Source: Thermoleophilaceae bacterium (GTDB lineage Bacteria; Actinomycetota; Thermoleophilia; Solirubrobacterales; Thermoleophilaceae). From it: 48,905 nucleotides of DNA. The notes below the pieces were generated by a model, which was not told where the DNA came from, did not search any database, and worked only from the letters and a program-made list of their open reading frames with translations. Positions 38,787 through 47,120 of this stretch are shown here, one piece after another. The stretch is taken from NCBI GenBank assembly GCA_025928345.1, contig JAICJR010000003.1:1-48905 (forward strand). Reading direction: 5' to 3'. The first letter of the stretch is position 1; every line of letters starts with the position of its first letter. Position numbers and translations under genes: made by a program.

Positions 38787-39218
38787 GTGTACCGGAACAT
38801 CCTGGTGGCGGTGGACGGCTCGAAGGAGTCGGACCTGGCGCTCGACGCCGCGATCGACCTCGCGCTCGGGACCAACGCGCGGCTCACGCTCCTGCACGTG
38901 GCCACCCGGGCGCCTGCGTCACTCGGCGTTTCGGCAGCCGGCGCAGCCGTGGCCGCCGAGCTGCTCGAGTACCACGACAAGGTCCTCCACGAGGCGATCG
39001 ACAAGGTGCCGAAGGAGCTGCCGATCACCACGCTCATGCTCGACGGCCATCCCGCCCAGGCGATCGTCAAAGCAGCACGCGAGTACGAGCACGACCTGAT
39101 CGTCATGGGCTCTCGCGGCCGCGGCCGGGCAAGCGCGGCGCTGCTGGGCAGCGTGTCGCATGAAGTCCTACACGAGGCCGACGTGCCTGTTCTGGTGGTC
39201 CACCAGAACAGGTCATAG
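38787..39218 (+). CDS. Universal stress protein (UspA family)
   Basis: 143 aa from GTG 38787 (the track adds a shadow frame). YRNILVAVDGSKESDLALDAAIDLA at the N-terminus and VMGSRGRGRASAALLGSVSHEVLHEADVPVLVVH at the C-terminus are typical, with the ATP-binding G-x-x-G-x-G/x(9)-G-S pattern present in the latter (GSRGRGRA...GSVS). The last codons lie in a perfect 13-bp hairpin, and the TAG stop is inside the first copies of a 7-bp repeat, so the native C-terminus may have been altered by the repeat. Confidence 0.93.
   Translation: MYRNILVAVDGSKESDLALDAAIDLALGTNARLTLLHVATRAPASLGVSAAGAAVAAELLEYHDKVLHEAIDKVPKELPITTLMLDGHPAQAIVKAAREYEHDLIVMGSRGRGRASAALLGSVSHEVLHEADVPVLVVHQNRS
39186..39212. repeat. 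Perfect 13-bp hairpin at the 3' end of usp
   Basis: CCTGTTCTGGTGG and CCACCAGAACAGG separated by one T. It is within the coding sequence and abuts the 7-bp repeat array. The one-base loop means the top of the stem must open. Confidence 0.75.
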
Positions 39219-39276
39219 GTCAGGGGTCATAGGTCATGGGGCTGTTCCTCTGACCTATGACCTATGACCTCTGACC
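39211..39276. repeat. 7-bp repeats in two facing 26-nt arms (hairpin)
   Basis: The left arm (39211-39236) has GGTCATA-type heptamers and the right arm (39251-39276) has TGACCTA-type heptamers. The arms match at 23 of 26 positions around a 14-nt loop. The usp stop codon lies in the left arm. Confidence 0.9.
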
Positions 39277-39307
39277 GGGAACCGGCGCGGCGAGCGAAGG
39301 CAACCGA

Positions 39308-39313
39308 TACGTT
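39308..39313 (+). promoter_or_regulatory. Candidate -10 (TACGTT) for leaderless penicillin acylase-family gene
   Basis: TACGTT is followed by exactly 8 nt (ccgggcta) and the ATG at 39322. No Shine-Dalgarno is present. Confidence 0.45.
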
Positions 39314-39321
39314 CCGGGCTA

Positions 39322-41790
39322 ATGAGGCGTCCTTGGCAGGGGGTCATCTCGGCGACGGTTGCGGTCGTCCTTGTTGCGATTCCGGTTTCGGCCGCCAAGC
39401 CGACCACGCACTCGGCCGCCGGCTACAGCGCCGTGATCAAGCGGACGGCGCACGGCATTCCGCACATCACGGCGAAGAACTTCGGCGGGCTCGGCTTTGG
39501 CTACGGCTACGCGTTCGCGCAGGACGACTTCTGCACGATGGCCGAGGACTACGTGACGGTGGAGGGCCAGCGGTCGAAGTACTTCGGGCCGGACGGCACC
39601 TACTACCAGGGCGGCAACGGCATCACGGTGAACAATCTCGACTCCGACTTCTTCTTCCAGCAGATCAAGGACTCACACGTGATCGACAAGCTGCTGGCGA
39701 AGCCGGCGCCGATGGGCCCGAAGCCCGAGGTGAAGCAGGCCGTGCAGGGCTACGTGGCGGGTTACAACAAGTACCTCGCCGACGTTGGGGGACGCAACGG
39801 CCTGCCCGACCCGCGCTGCCGCGGCAAGTCGTGGGTGCGGCCGATCACCACGCAGGACGCGTACCTGCGCTTCTACCAGCTGGTGGAGCTCGCGAGCGGC
39901 GACGTGGTGATCCCCGGCATCGCCGAGGCCCAGCCGCCCACGCCGTCGCTGCCGCTGTCGGTGGGCGCGCCGCAGCTGAACATCCCGCAGACAGCCCACG
40001 CGCTCCTGCAGAAGCTGCCGGGCCTCGGCGCGATCGGGTCGAACGCCGTGGCGGTGGGCAAGGGCGGCACGCGCGACCACAAGCACGGCCTGCTGCTCGG
40101 CAACCCGCACTTCCCCTGGGTCGGCACCGAGCGCTTCTACCAGGCGCAGGCCACGATCCCCGGGAAGATCAACGTGGAGGGAGCGTCGCTCTTCGGCGTG
40201 CCGGTGGTGCTGATCGGCCACAACGACAACATCGCGTGGAGCCACACGGTGTCGACCGCGTTCCGCTTCACGCCGTACCAGCTCACGCTCGTGCCGGGCT
40301 CCCCCACCACGTACCTCTACGACGGCAAGCCCGAGCAGATGACGAGCCGCAACGTCACCATCCAGGTGCGCCAACCGGACGGCTCGATCAAGCCGCAGAC
40401 GCGCACCCTCTACTCGAGCCGCTTTGGCCCGATCTTCAACTCGATCGAGGGCATCCCGCTGCCCTGGACGCCGACGACCGCCTTCGCGCTCGCCGACGCG
40501 AACGCCGACAACTTCCGCGTGTTCAACCACTTCCTCGACACGGACATGGCGAAGTCCGCCCAGCAGGAGCTCGACATCCTGAAGAAGTACGAGGGCATCC
40601 CGTGGGTGAACACGATCGTCGCGGACCGCACGGGCCACGCGCTCTATGCGGACATCGGCGCCGTGCCGAACGTGTCGAACGCGAAGGCGCAGCAGTGCGA
40701 CACCGCGCTCGGCACGGCCACCTTCCAGCTGCTCGGCCTGCCGATCCTCGACGGGTCGCGCTCAGCCTGCAACTGGGGCAACGACTCGGACGCGATCGAG
40801 CCGGGCCTGTTCGGCCCCTCGCACCTCCCCCATCTCTTCCGCAACGACTACGTGACGAACTCGAACGACAGCTACTGGCTGTCCAACCCTCACCACCCGC
40901 TCACCGGCTTCGCGCGCATCATCGGCACCGAGAACACCGCGCGCAGCCTGCGCACGCGCATCGGGCTGATCATGACCCAGGACCAGGTGGACCACGGCGG
41001 ATTCACCCTGCGCGACATGCAGAACATGGTGTTCAGCGATCGTCAGTACGCGGGCGAGCTCACGCGCGACGCGCTCGTGGGCATGTGTCGCTCGATGCCC
41101 GGCGGGCTCGCCCCCACCTCGTCGGGTCCGCCGGTGCAGGTGGGCAGCGCCTGCGACGTTCTGGCGAATTGGAATCTGCACGAGGACCTGAACTCGAAGG
41201 GCGCGGTGCTGTTCCGCCGCTTCTGGGATCACGCGGGGAGCGCCGAGCCGTCGCCCTGGGCGGTGCCGTTCAGCTCGTCGGACCCGGTGCACACGCCCAA
41301 CACGCTCGACACGAACAATCCGCAGGTGCGCCTGGCACTTGGCGATGCGATCAACGACCTCGAGGGCGCGAACATCCCCCTAAATGCCGCGCCCGGCGAC
41401 GTGCAGAAGGGGCCGGGAGGCATCCCCGTGCACGGCGGCCCGGGTGACCCGAACGGCGACTTCGACGCGATCTACACGAACTTCACGGCGGGCAAGGGCT
41501 TCGACCCGGTGACCATGGGCTCCTCATACGTGCAGGCGGTCACCTGGAACAACAGCGCCTGCCCGCTGGCGCGCACAATCCTCACCTACTCGGAGTCCGA
41601 CAACCCGCGCTCGCCGTTCTTCGACGACCAGACCGCCATGTTCAGCCGCAAGCGCTGGGTGCACGAGCGCTTCTGCGCAAACGACGTGAACGCGAACACC
41701 GTCACGAAGACGACGGTGTCCTCCGGCTCAGCGACTAAGACCGTACGCGGTCCCGCCGGCCGCAAGCGCGGCCGCCGCGGCGGTGCCTAG
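39322..41790 (+). CDS. Penicillin acylase family (Ntn) amidase, secreted
   Basis: 822 aa with a signal peptide (GVISATVAVVLVAIPVSAA). It fits the acylase precursor layout: alpha chain about 35-200, spacer, then the beta chain starting at the nucleophile Ser240 in LGAIGSNAVAVGK. Then come GLLLGNPHFPWVGTERFYQA and GHNDNIAWSHTVSTAFRF, typical of aculeacin A acylase and acyl-homoserine-lactone acylases (PvdQ-type). It likely deacylates an N-acyl amide outside the cell, such as lipopeptides or quorum signals; the substrate is inferred only. The last 63 nt overlap the convergent SDR gene. Confidence 0.9.
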   Translation: MRRPWQGVISATVAVVLVAIPVSAAKPTTHSAAGYSAVIKRTAHGIPHITAKNFGGLGFGYGYAFAQDDFCTMAEDYVTVEGQRSKYFGPDGTYYQGGNGITVNNLDSDFFFQQIKDSHVIDKLLAKPAPMGPKPEVKQAVQGYVAGYNKYLADVGGRNGLPDPRCRGKSWVRPITTQDAYLRFYQLVELASGDVVIPGIAEAQPPTPSLPLSVGAPQLNIPQTAHALLQKLPGLGAIGSNAVAVGKGGTRDHKHGLLLGNPHFPWVGTERFYQAQATIPGKINVEGASLFGVPVVLIGHNDNIAWSHTVSTAFRFTPYQLTLVPGSPTTYLYDGKPEQMTSRNVTIQVRQPDGSIKPQTRTLYSSRFGPIFNSIEGIPLPWTPTTAFALADANADNFRVFNHFLDTDMAKSAQQELDILKKYEGIPWVNTIVADRTGHALYADIGAVPNVSNAKAQQCDTALGTATFQLLGLPILDGSRSACNWGNDSDAIEPGLFGPSHLPHLFRNDYVTNSNDSYWLSNPHHPLTGFARIIGTENTARSLRTRIGLIMTQDQVDHGGFTLRDMQNMVFSDRQYAGELTRDALVGMCRSMPGGLAPTSSGPPVQVGSACDVLANWNLHEDLNSKGAVLFRRFWDHAGSAEPSPWAVPFSSSDPVHTPNTLDTNNPQVRLALGDAINDLEGANIPLNAAPGDVQKGPGGIPVHGGPGDPNGDFDAIYTNFTAGKGFDPVTMGSSYVQAVTWNNSACPLARTILTYSESDNPRSPFFDDQTAMFSRKRWVHERFCANDVNANTVTKTTVSSGSATKTVRGPAGRKRGRRGGA

Positions 41791-42720
41791 CGCGCGCCGG
41801 TGCTTCGTCAGCCATAGCTGCAGGCTGCGCGGGTGCGCCTTGTCGTTGAAGTCGCCGTGCGCACCCTCGTCCTTGCTCGGCGGGTCGAACAGGTTGCCCG
41901 GCCGCGGCGGGTCGATCGGCTCGTCGGTCTGCTGAGACTTCACGCCGGTCTTCGCCAGGTAGATCTCGGCAGCCAGCGGCGACACCTTGTTGCCCCAGAT
42001 CGTGTAGACGGCGGAGCCGCCCACGTACATCTCCCGGCGCTTGGCCTTCGCGCAGTGGTGCACGGCCTCGGCGGCCACCTCGGGCTGGTAGATCGGCGGC
42101 ACCGGCATCGGCTTCTTCGGCATCTTGCTGCGGCCGTGGTCGAACTGCGGCGTGTTGAGCCCGGGCAGCTGGACCATCCCCACGTGCACGTTCGAGCCCT
42201 TGTTGCGAAGCTCGGTGCGGACGGACTCGACGAAGCCCTTGATCGCGTGCTTCGCGCCGCAGTAGGGCGCCTGCAGCGGAATGCCGCGGTACGCCATCGC
42301 GGAGCCCACCTGCACGATCGAGCCGTGGTCGCGCGGCAGCATCCGCTTGAGCGCGGAGCGCGTGCCCCAAACCGTGCCGTGGTAGGTGACGTCGGTGGAG
42401 CGCTGGAACTCCTCGGGCTCGATGTCCTCGAAGAAGGAGAAGATGGTTGCCATCGCGTCGTTCACCCAGACGTCGATCGCGCCGAACGACTCCTCCACCG
42501 CGTCCGCGGCGGCCTCGACGGCCACGTGATCGGCCACGTCCACGGGCAGCACGAGGGCTTCCCCGCCGGCCCCTTCCACGTCCTTGCGCGCGCCCTCGAG
42601 TCCCGCGCGGTTGCGTGAGAGAAGCGCGACTCGCGCCCCGTCCTGCGCGAAACGGCGCGCAATTGCCCGGCCGATGCCGGCCGACGCTCCCGTGACCACC
42701 ACTACCTGTCCATCGCTCAT
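41728..42720 (-). CDS. Short-chain dehydrogenase/reductase with C-terminal membrane anchor
   Basis: 330 aa from ATG 42720 (the track runs on to 42978 over the GH15 start). Cofactor loop VVVTGASAGIGRAIARRFA; catalytic Ser in VQVGSAMAYRG, Tyr/Lys in APYCGAKHAIKGF (Y-x3-K). The extra roughly 90 residues beyond the SDR core end in LGTAAAAALAAGGTAYGL, a probable TM anchor. Such long SDRs act on lipids or other hydrophobic substrates. Its 3' end overlaps the penicillin acylase gene by 63 nt; both frames read as plausible protein. Confidence 0.9.
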   Translation of the reverse strand: MSDGQVVVVTGASAGIGRAIARRFAQDGARVALLSRNRAGLEGARKDVEGAGGEALVLPVDVADHVAVEAAADAVEESFGAIDVWVNDAMATIFSFFEDIEPEEFQRSTDVTYHGTVWGTRSALKRMLPRDHGSIVQVGSAMAYRGIPLQAPYCGAKHAIKGFVESVRTELRNKGSNVHVGMVQLPGLNTPQFDHGRSKMPKKPMPVPPIYQPEVAAEAVHHCAKAKRREMYVGGSAVYTIWGNKVSPLAAEIYLAKTGVKSQQTDEPIDPPRPGNLFDPPSKDEGAHGDFNDKAHPRSLQLWLTKHRRALGTAAAAALAAGGTAYGLSR

Positions 42721-42776
42721 GTCCGGTCGCTTACCCTCGGGCCGGTAGCACGAAACGGTCCGGGTACTGACGAAAC

Positions 42777-44579
42777 GTGGAAGAGCCCACACGCATCGAC
42801 GGCTACCCGCCAATCCGCGAGTACGCGGCACTCGGCAACCGCCGCACGTCCGCGCTCGTCGCACTCGACGGGACGGTGGAGTGGCTGCCGCTGCCCGATT
42901 TCGCCGCGGCTGGCGTGTTCGCGGCGGTGGTGGACGCTGAGCGCGGCGGCCGCTTCGAGCTGCAGCCGGACGAGCCATTCAAGGCCGAGCGCTCCTACAT
43001 CGCGGACACCAACGTGCTCCAGACCACGTTCGAGACGAGCGGCGGCAGCGTGCGCGTGACCGACGCGCTTGCGCTTCCCGGCGCGCCCACGCTTCCATGG
43101 ACCGAGCTGACCCGCCGCATCGAGGGGCTCAGCGGCAGCGTGTCGCTGCGCTGGCGCGTGAGCCCGCGCTTTGAGTGGACCGAGCGTGGCACGGTGAACG
43201 CCGGCGACGGCACGCCGGTGATCATCTACGGGAAGCACTCGATCGCCGTGCAGACCTGGGACGCGGGCGAGGCGCAGATCGGGAACGGGGAGGTGTCCGG
43301 CGCGTTCACCATCCGCGAGGGCGAGCGCGCGCTGCTCGCGCTTGGCTGCTTCCACGCGGAGCCCATCCTGCTGTCCGACCGCGATGCGGTGGAGGCGCGT
43401 CTCGACGAGACCGTCTCCTACTGGCGCGACTGGCTCGCAGCCGTCGAATACGAGGGTCCCTGGCACGACGAGGTGATCCGCAGCGCGCTCACCCTCGGCC
43501 TGCTCGTGGATGCGCAAACCGGAGCGATGGTGGCGGCGCCCACCACCGGCCTGCCGGAGAAGATCGGCGGTTCGCGCAACTACGACTACCGCTACGCGTG
43601 GCTGCGCGACACGAGCTTCGCCCTCGAGGCGATGCTTCAGCTCGGTCACGCCACGCAGGTGCACGGCACGCTGTCCTGGGTGCTGGGCGCCACCCGCCGC
43701 ACGCACCCGCACCTGCGTCCGTACTACAAGCTCGACGGCTCCTACAACCCGAGCTCCCGCGAGCTGCCGCTGTCCGGCTACCGCGGCTCCACCCCGGTGC
43801 TCGACGGAAACCCTGCCGAGTCGCAGCTTCAGCTCGGCAACTACGGCGACCTGCTCGACACCGCGTGGCGCTACGTGTCCGACGGCAACCGCCTCGATCC
43901 GGACAGTGCGCTGCGCCTGCGCGAGGTCGTGGATCTGGTCTGCCGGATCTGGCGCAATCCGGACGCGAGCATCTGGGAGCTCGGCGAGCGGCACGACTAC
44001 ACGCAGTCGAAACTGTCGTGCTGGCTGGCGCTCGACCGCGCGCTGAAACTGTCCAACGAGGGGCAGCTCTCGAGCCGTGACAGCGACCATTGGCGCGCCG
44101 TCCACGGCGAGCTTCGCGACTACGTTGAGCGCGAGTGCTGGTCGGAATCGCGCGGCGCGTACACGCGCTACCCGGGCACGGACCAGCTCGACGCTTCGGT
44201 GCTGCTGATGGCGCGCATGGGCTACCTGGACCTGCCGGATCCGCGGATGGACGGCACGATCGACGCCATCCGTAAGGAGCTCGGCCGCGGCCCGCTTCTC
44301 TACCGCTACAGCGGAATGGAGGAGAAGGAGGGCGCGTTCCTCGTGTGCTCGTTCTGGCTCGTGGAGGCGCTGGCGATGTCGGGCAGGGTCGACGAGGCGA
44401 CCGAGGTCATGGACGGCGTCTGCGATCTCGCCAACGACGTCGGACTTCTCTCTGAGGAGGTCGACCCGGAGAGCCGCGAACTGCTCGGCAACTTCCCGCA
44501 GGCCCTGTCGCATCTCGGCGTGATCAACGCGGCGGTTGCCCTCTCGCGCGCGAAGGATCGCGTGGCGTCAATGCGGTAG
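42777..44579 (+). CDS. Glycoside hydrolase family 15 (glucoamylase/trehalase-type)
   Basis: 600 aa from a GTG. An N-terminal beta-sandwich (1-220) precedes an (alpha/alpha)6 barrel. The GH15 signature is present: SRNYDYRYAWLRDTSFALEA, SIWELGERHDYTQSKLSCWL with the probable general acid Glu401, and GLLSEEVDPESRELLGNFPQ with the probable general base Glu560/561. No signal peptide, so cytosolic; actinobacterial intracellular GH15 enzymes include trehalases and glucoamylases, and which one applies is open. Its end overlaps the convergent chrA-like gene by 12 nt. Confidence 0.93.
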   Translation: MEEPTRIDGYPPIREYAALGNRRTSALVALDGTVEWLPLPDFAAAGVFAAVVDAERGGRFELQPDEPFKAERSYIADTNVLQTTFETSGGSVRVTDALALPGAPTLPWTELTRRIEGLSGSVSLRWRVSPRFEWTERGTVNAGDGTPVIIYGKHSIAVQTWDAGEAQIGNGEVSGAFTIREGERALLALGCFHAEPILLSDRDAVEARLDETVSYWRDWLAAVEYEGPWHDEVIRSALTLGLLVDAQTGAMVAAPTTGLPEKIGGSRNYDYRYAWLRDTSFALEAMLQLGHATQVHGTLSWVLGATRRTHPHLRPYYKLDGSYNPSSRELPLSGYRGSTPVLDGNPAESQLQLGNYGDLLDTAWRYVSDGNRLDPDSALRLREVVDLVCRIWRNPDASIWELGERHDYTQSKLSCWLALDRALKLSNEGQLSSRDSDHWRAVHGELRDYVERECWSESRGAYTRYPGTDQLDASVLLMARMGYLDLPDPRMDGTIDAIRKELGRGPLLYRYSGMEEKEGAFLVCSFWLVEALAMSGRVDEATEVMDGVCDLANDVGLLSEEVDPESRELLGNFPQALSHLGVINAAVALSRAKDRVASMR

Positions 44580-45215
44580 CGGCGCTCCGGCCAGAGCGAG
44601 CACGGCGCCCACCGCACCGCCGGCGAGCAGCGCACTCACCACGCCACGCCGCAACGCGAGAAGCCACACGGCCGCGGCGGCGAGCACGAAGTACTGCCAG
44701 GTCTCGCCAAGAGCACGCGTGAGCGGTATGGCCGAGCCGATGATCGCGCCGATGGCCGCAGGGGCCGAGCCGCCGAGGAAGGCGCCGAAGCGGCCGTTCG
44801 AGAGCATGCGGTTGAAGCGGTCCGCGCCGATCAGGATGAACGCGAACGAGGGCGCGAAGCCCACGAGTGCCGCCAGCAGTCCCCCACCCAAGCCGCCCGC
44901 GGCATAGCCCACCGCAGCCACCGTGTGGACGACCGGCCCGGGCGTCACCTGGCCGAGCGCCACCGCGTTCACGAACTGTGCGTTCGTCATCCAGTGGTGC
45001 TGGTGCACGGCGTCCCCCTGCATGAGCGGGATGATCACGAAGCCGCCGCCGAACGAGAGCGCCCCGACCTTGAACGCGGTCCAGCACAGCGCGCCCACGC
45101 CTCCCGTGGATGCCGCGATGTGCGCGGGCGGGCCGCCGAAGCCCAGGCAGCCGATCCGCCCCCACTCCACGAAGATCTCCCCCAGCGAGGGCGGGCGGAC
45201 GGCTTGCGTGGCCAT
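44568..45215 (-). CDS. Chromate transporter (CHR) family, internally shortened
   Basis: 215 aa from ATG 45215. Normal two-domain ChrA proteins are about 390-400 aa, made of two homologous six-TM halves. Here residues 11-34 (EIFVEWGRIGCLGFGGPPAHIA) are the start of the first half, and residues 44 onward (CWTAFKVGALSFGGGFVIIP) are the start of the second; the rest of the first half is missing at about residues 34-40. The second half is complete with GQVTPGPVVHTVAAVGY. Function as chromate/anion exporter is doubtful; single-domain ChrA proteins do exist. TACGCT lies 7 nt before the ATG. Confidence 0.85.
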   Translation of the reverse strand: MATQAVRPPSLGEIFVEWGRIGCLGFGGPPAHIAASTGGVGALCWTAFKVGALSFGGGFVIIPLMQGDAVHQHHWMTNAQFVNAVALGQVTPGPVVHTVAAVGYAAGGLGGGLLAALVGFAPSFAFILIGADRFNRMLSNGRFGAFLGGSAPAAIGAIIGSAIPLTRALGETWQYFVLAAAAVWLLALRRGVVSALLAGGAVGAVLALAGAPLPH

Positions 45216-45222
45216 CGCGGGC

Positions 45223-45228
45223 AGCGTA
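45223..45228 (-). promoter_or_regulatory. Candidate -10 (TACGCT) for leaderless chrA-like gene
   Basis: TACGCT on the minus strand, then 7 nt (gcccgcg), then ATG at 45215. No Shine-Dalgarno is visible. Confidence 0.45.
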
Positions 45229-45380
45229 CGCGAGCACCCGGCAAACCGGCTTTTCGCGCCCTGCGCATTGCTAGAGTGCCCGCTTCCCGCCCCGGAAGCT
45301 CGTGAACGATCTTCTGACAGCTTGGGTCTCGCTAAGAGCGCTGGAACGCCGCGGCCCGCCGACCTCGACCCCCATGTCCC

Positions 45381-46394
45381 ATGGCTGAGCCACGCGCCCA
45401 GACGACCACCGGCACGTCCGCCGGCGAGATCGAGTTCCGGCACGTGAGCAAGCGCTACCCGGGGCGCAGGCAGGTGGCGGTGAACGACCTCTCGCTGGCA
45501 ATTCCCGCAGGCGAGATCTGCGTCCTCGTGGGACCCTCCGGCGCCGGCAAGACCACGGCGATGAAGATGGTCAACCGGCTGATCGACGTGACGGAGGGCG
45601 AGATCCTCATCGACGGCCGCGACGTCACGCGGATGAACGAGACCGAGCTGCGCCGCGGTATCGGCTACGTGATCCAGAACGTCGGCCTGTTCCCGCACAT
45701 GAACGTGGCCGCCAACGTGGCGACCGTGCCGCGGCTCCTCGGCTGGGACCGCGCGCGCGTCCGGGCGCGCGTGCAAGAGCTGCTCGAGCTGGTCGGGCTC
45801 GACCCCGACGAGGACGGCAGCCGCTATCCGGGACAGCTATCCGGCGGGCAGCGCCAGCGCGTCGGCCTCGCGCGCGCTCTGGCCGCCGACCCGCCGGTGA
45901 TGCTCATGGACGAGCCGTTCGGCGCGCTCGATCCGATCACCCGCGACCGGCTCCAGAACGAGTTCCTGCGGCTCCACCGGCAGCTTCGCAAGACGGTCAT
46001 CTTCGTCACCCACGACATCGACGAGGCGATCAAGATGGGCGACAAGATCGCCATCCTGCGCGAGGGTGGAGTGCTAGCGCAGTACGCGAGCCCCGCCGAG
46101 ATCCTCGCCCGTCCCGCTGACGACTTCGTCGCTCAGTTCGTGGGCGCCGACCGCGCGCTGAAGAGGCTCTCGCTGTTGTGCGTTCGGGATGTCGAGCTGC
46201 TCGACTCGGCGCCCGACGCCGCGGACTCACCCGTGCTCACGCCCGACACGACCCTGCGCGACGCGCTGTCCCAGATCCTCGCCGAGGACGGACGTCCACT
46301 CCCGGTTGAGGACGGAGGCAGCCTGCTGGGCTACTTGAGCGTGGACGTCGTCACGCGCGCGCTGTCCGGCGCGGGAGAGGCGGCGGCCACGTGA
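45381..46394 (+). CDS. opuCA: Osmoprotectant ABC transporter ATP-binding protein (OpuCA/OsmV type)
   Basis: 337 aa. Walker A VGPSGAGKTTAMKMV, signature QLSGGQRQRVGLARALA, Walker B VMLMDEPFGALD and the H-loop FVTHDIDEAIKMG are complete. The sequence follows the glycine betaine/choline subfamily (IEFRHVSKRYPG...VNDLSLAIPAGE). The C-terminal 90 residues (DSPVLTPDTTLRDALSQILAEDGRPLPV) form a partial CBS-like domain, the osmosensory element in OpuA/OpuC. First gene of a four-gene operon. The 165-nt upstream region holds no clear promoter by eye. Confidence 0.93.
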   Translation: MAEPRAQTTTGTSAGEIEFRHVSKRYPGRRQVAVNDLSLAIPAGEICVLVGPSGAGKTTAMKMVNRLIDVTEGEILIDGRDVTRMNETELRRGIGYVIQNVGLFPHMNVAANVATVPRLLGWDRARVRARVQELLELVGLDPDEDGSRYPGQLSGGQRQRVGLARALAADPPVMLMDEPFGALDPITRDRLQNEFLRLHRQLRKTVIFVTHDIDEAIKMGDKIAILREGGVLAQYASPAEILARPADDFVAQFVGADRALKRLSLLCVRDVELLDSAPDAADSPVLTPDTTLRDALSQILAEDGRPLPVEDGGSLLGYLSVDVVTRALSGAGEAAAT

Positions 46395-47116
46395 ACGGGT
46401 TCGTGCTCGCGGACAGCGGCCCCGTCATCCCGAACTTCGGTCGCGGGAGCAGCTGCGTGCGCGATAACCACACCTTCTGCTGGAGCTGGGTGAAGCAGCA
46501 CTGGAGCGACACCCTCGGCCCGGCGCTCGTGCAGCACATCGTGCTCACGCTGGTCGCGGTTGGCATCGGCTTTGCCATCGCCATCGCCTGCGCCTTCTTC
46601 GCACACCGGTACGGCTGGTTCGAGCGGCCGTTCGGCACCTTCGCCGGAATCCTCTACACGATCCCGAGCCTGGCGCTGTTCCAGCTGCTCGTGCCGATCA
46701 GCGGCTTTTCGAGGCTGACTGTGCAGATCGCGCTCGTGTCCTACACGCTGCTGATCCTGTTCCGCAACACCCTCGCCGGCCTGCGAAGCGTGCCGGAGGA
46801 CACTCGCGAGGCCGCGCGCGGGATGGGTCTGTCAGCACGGCAGATGCTGTGGAAGGTCGAGCTGCCGCTGGCGGTGCCCGCCATCATCGCGGGGCTTCGC
46901 GTGGCGACGGTGATGGTCATCAGCCTCGCCACGATCGCGTCGTTCATCATCGATGAGGGGTTGGGCTCGCCGATCTTCCATGCGCTTCAGTCCGACTTCA
47001 ATACCGAGCTGATCGCGGCGGGCACGCTCGCGGTGCTGCTGGCAATCACCGCGGACGGCCTGCTGCTGCTCGCGCAGCGGTTGATCACGCCGTGGGCGCG
47101 CACGAGGAGGGCGTAG
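46391..47116 (+). CDS. opuCB: Osmoprotectant ABC permease (OpuCB/OsmW type)
   Basis: 241 aa from a GTG overlapping the previous stop (GTGA), with GGGAGAGG upstream. After a 30-residue N-terminal stretch, five to six TM helices follow, with the EAA loop in EDTREAARGMGLSARQMLWKVELPLAVPAI, the cytosolic site that docks the ATPase. LYTIPSLALFQLLVPISGF is characteristic of this permease family. It pairs with the second permease (47121) to form the heterodimeric channel for glycine betaine, choline or related compounds. Confidence 0.93.
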   Translation: MNGFVLADSGPVIPNFGRGSSCVRDNHTFCWSWVKQHWSDTLGPALVQHIVLTLVAVGIGFAIAIACAFFAHRYGWFERPFGTFAGILYTIPSLALFQLLVPISGFSRLTVQIALVSYTLLILFRNTLAGLRSVPEDTREAARGMGLSARQMLWKVELPLAVPAIIAGLRVATVMVISLATIASFIIDEGLGSPIFHALQSDFNTELIAAGTLAVLLAITADGLLLLAQRLITPWARTRRA

Positions 47117-47120
47117 CCGG

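Noticed and set aside
39264-41447. 727-aa plus-strand ORF
   Set aside because: Shadow frame of the penicillin acylase gene, no domain pattern.
42717-44513. 598-aa minus-strand ORF
   Set aside because: Antisense shadow of the GH15 gene.
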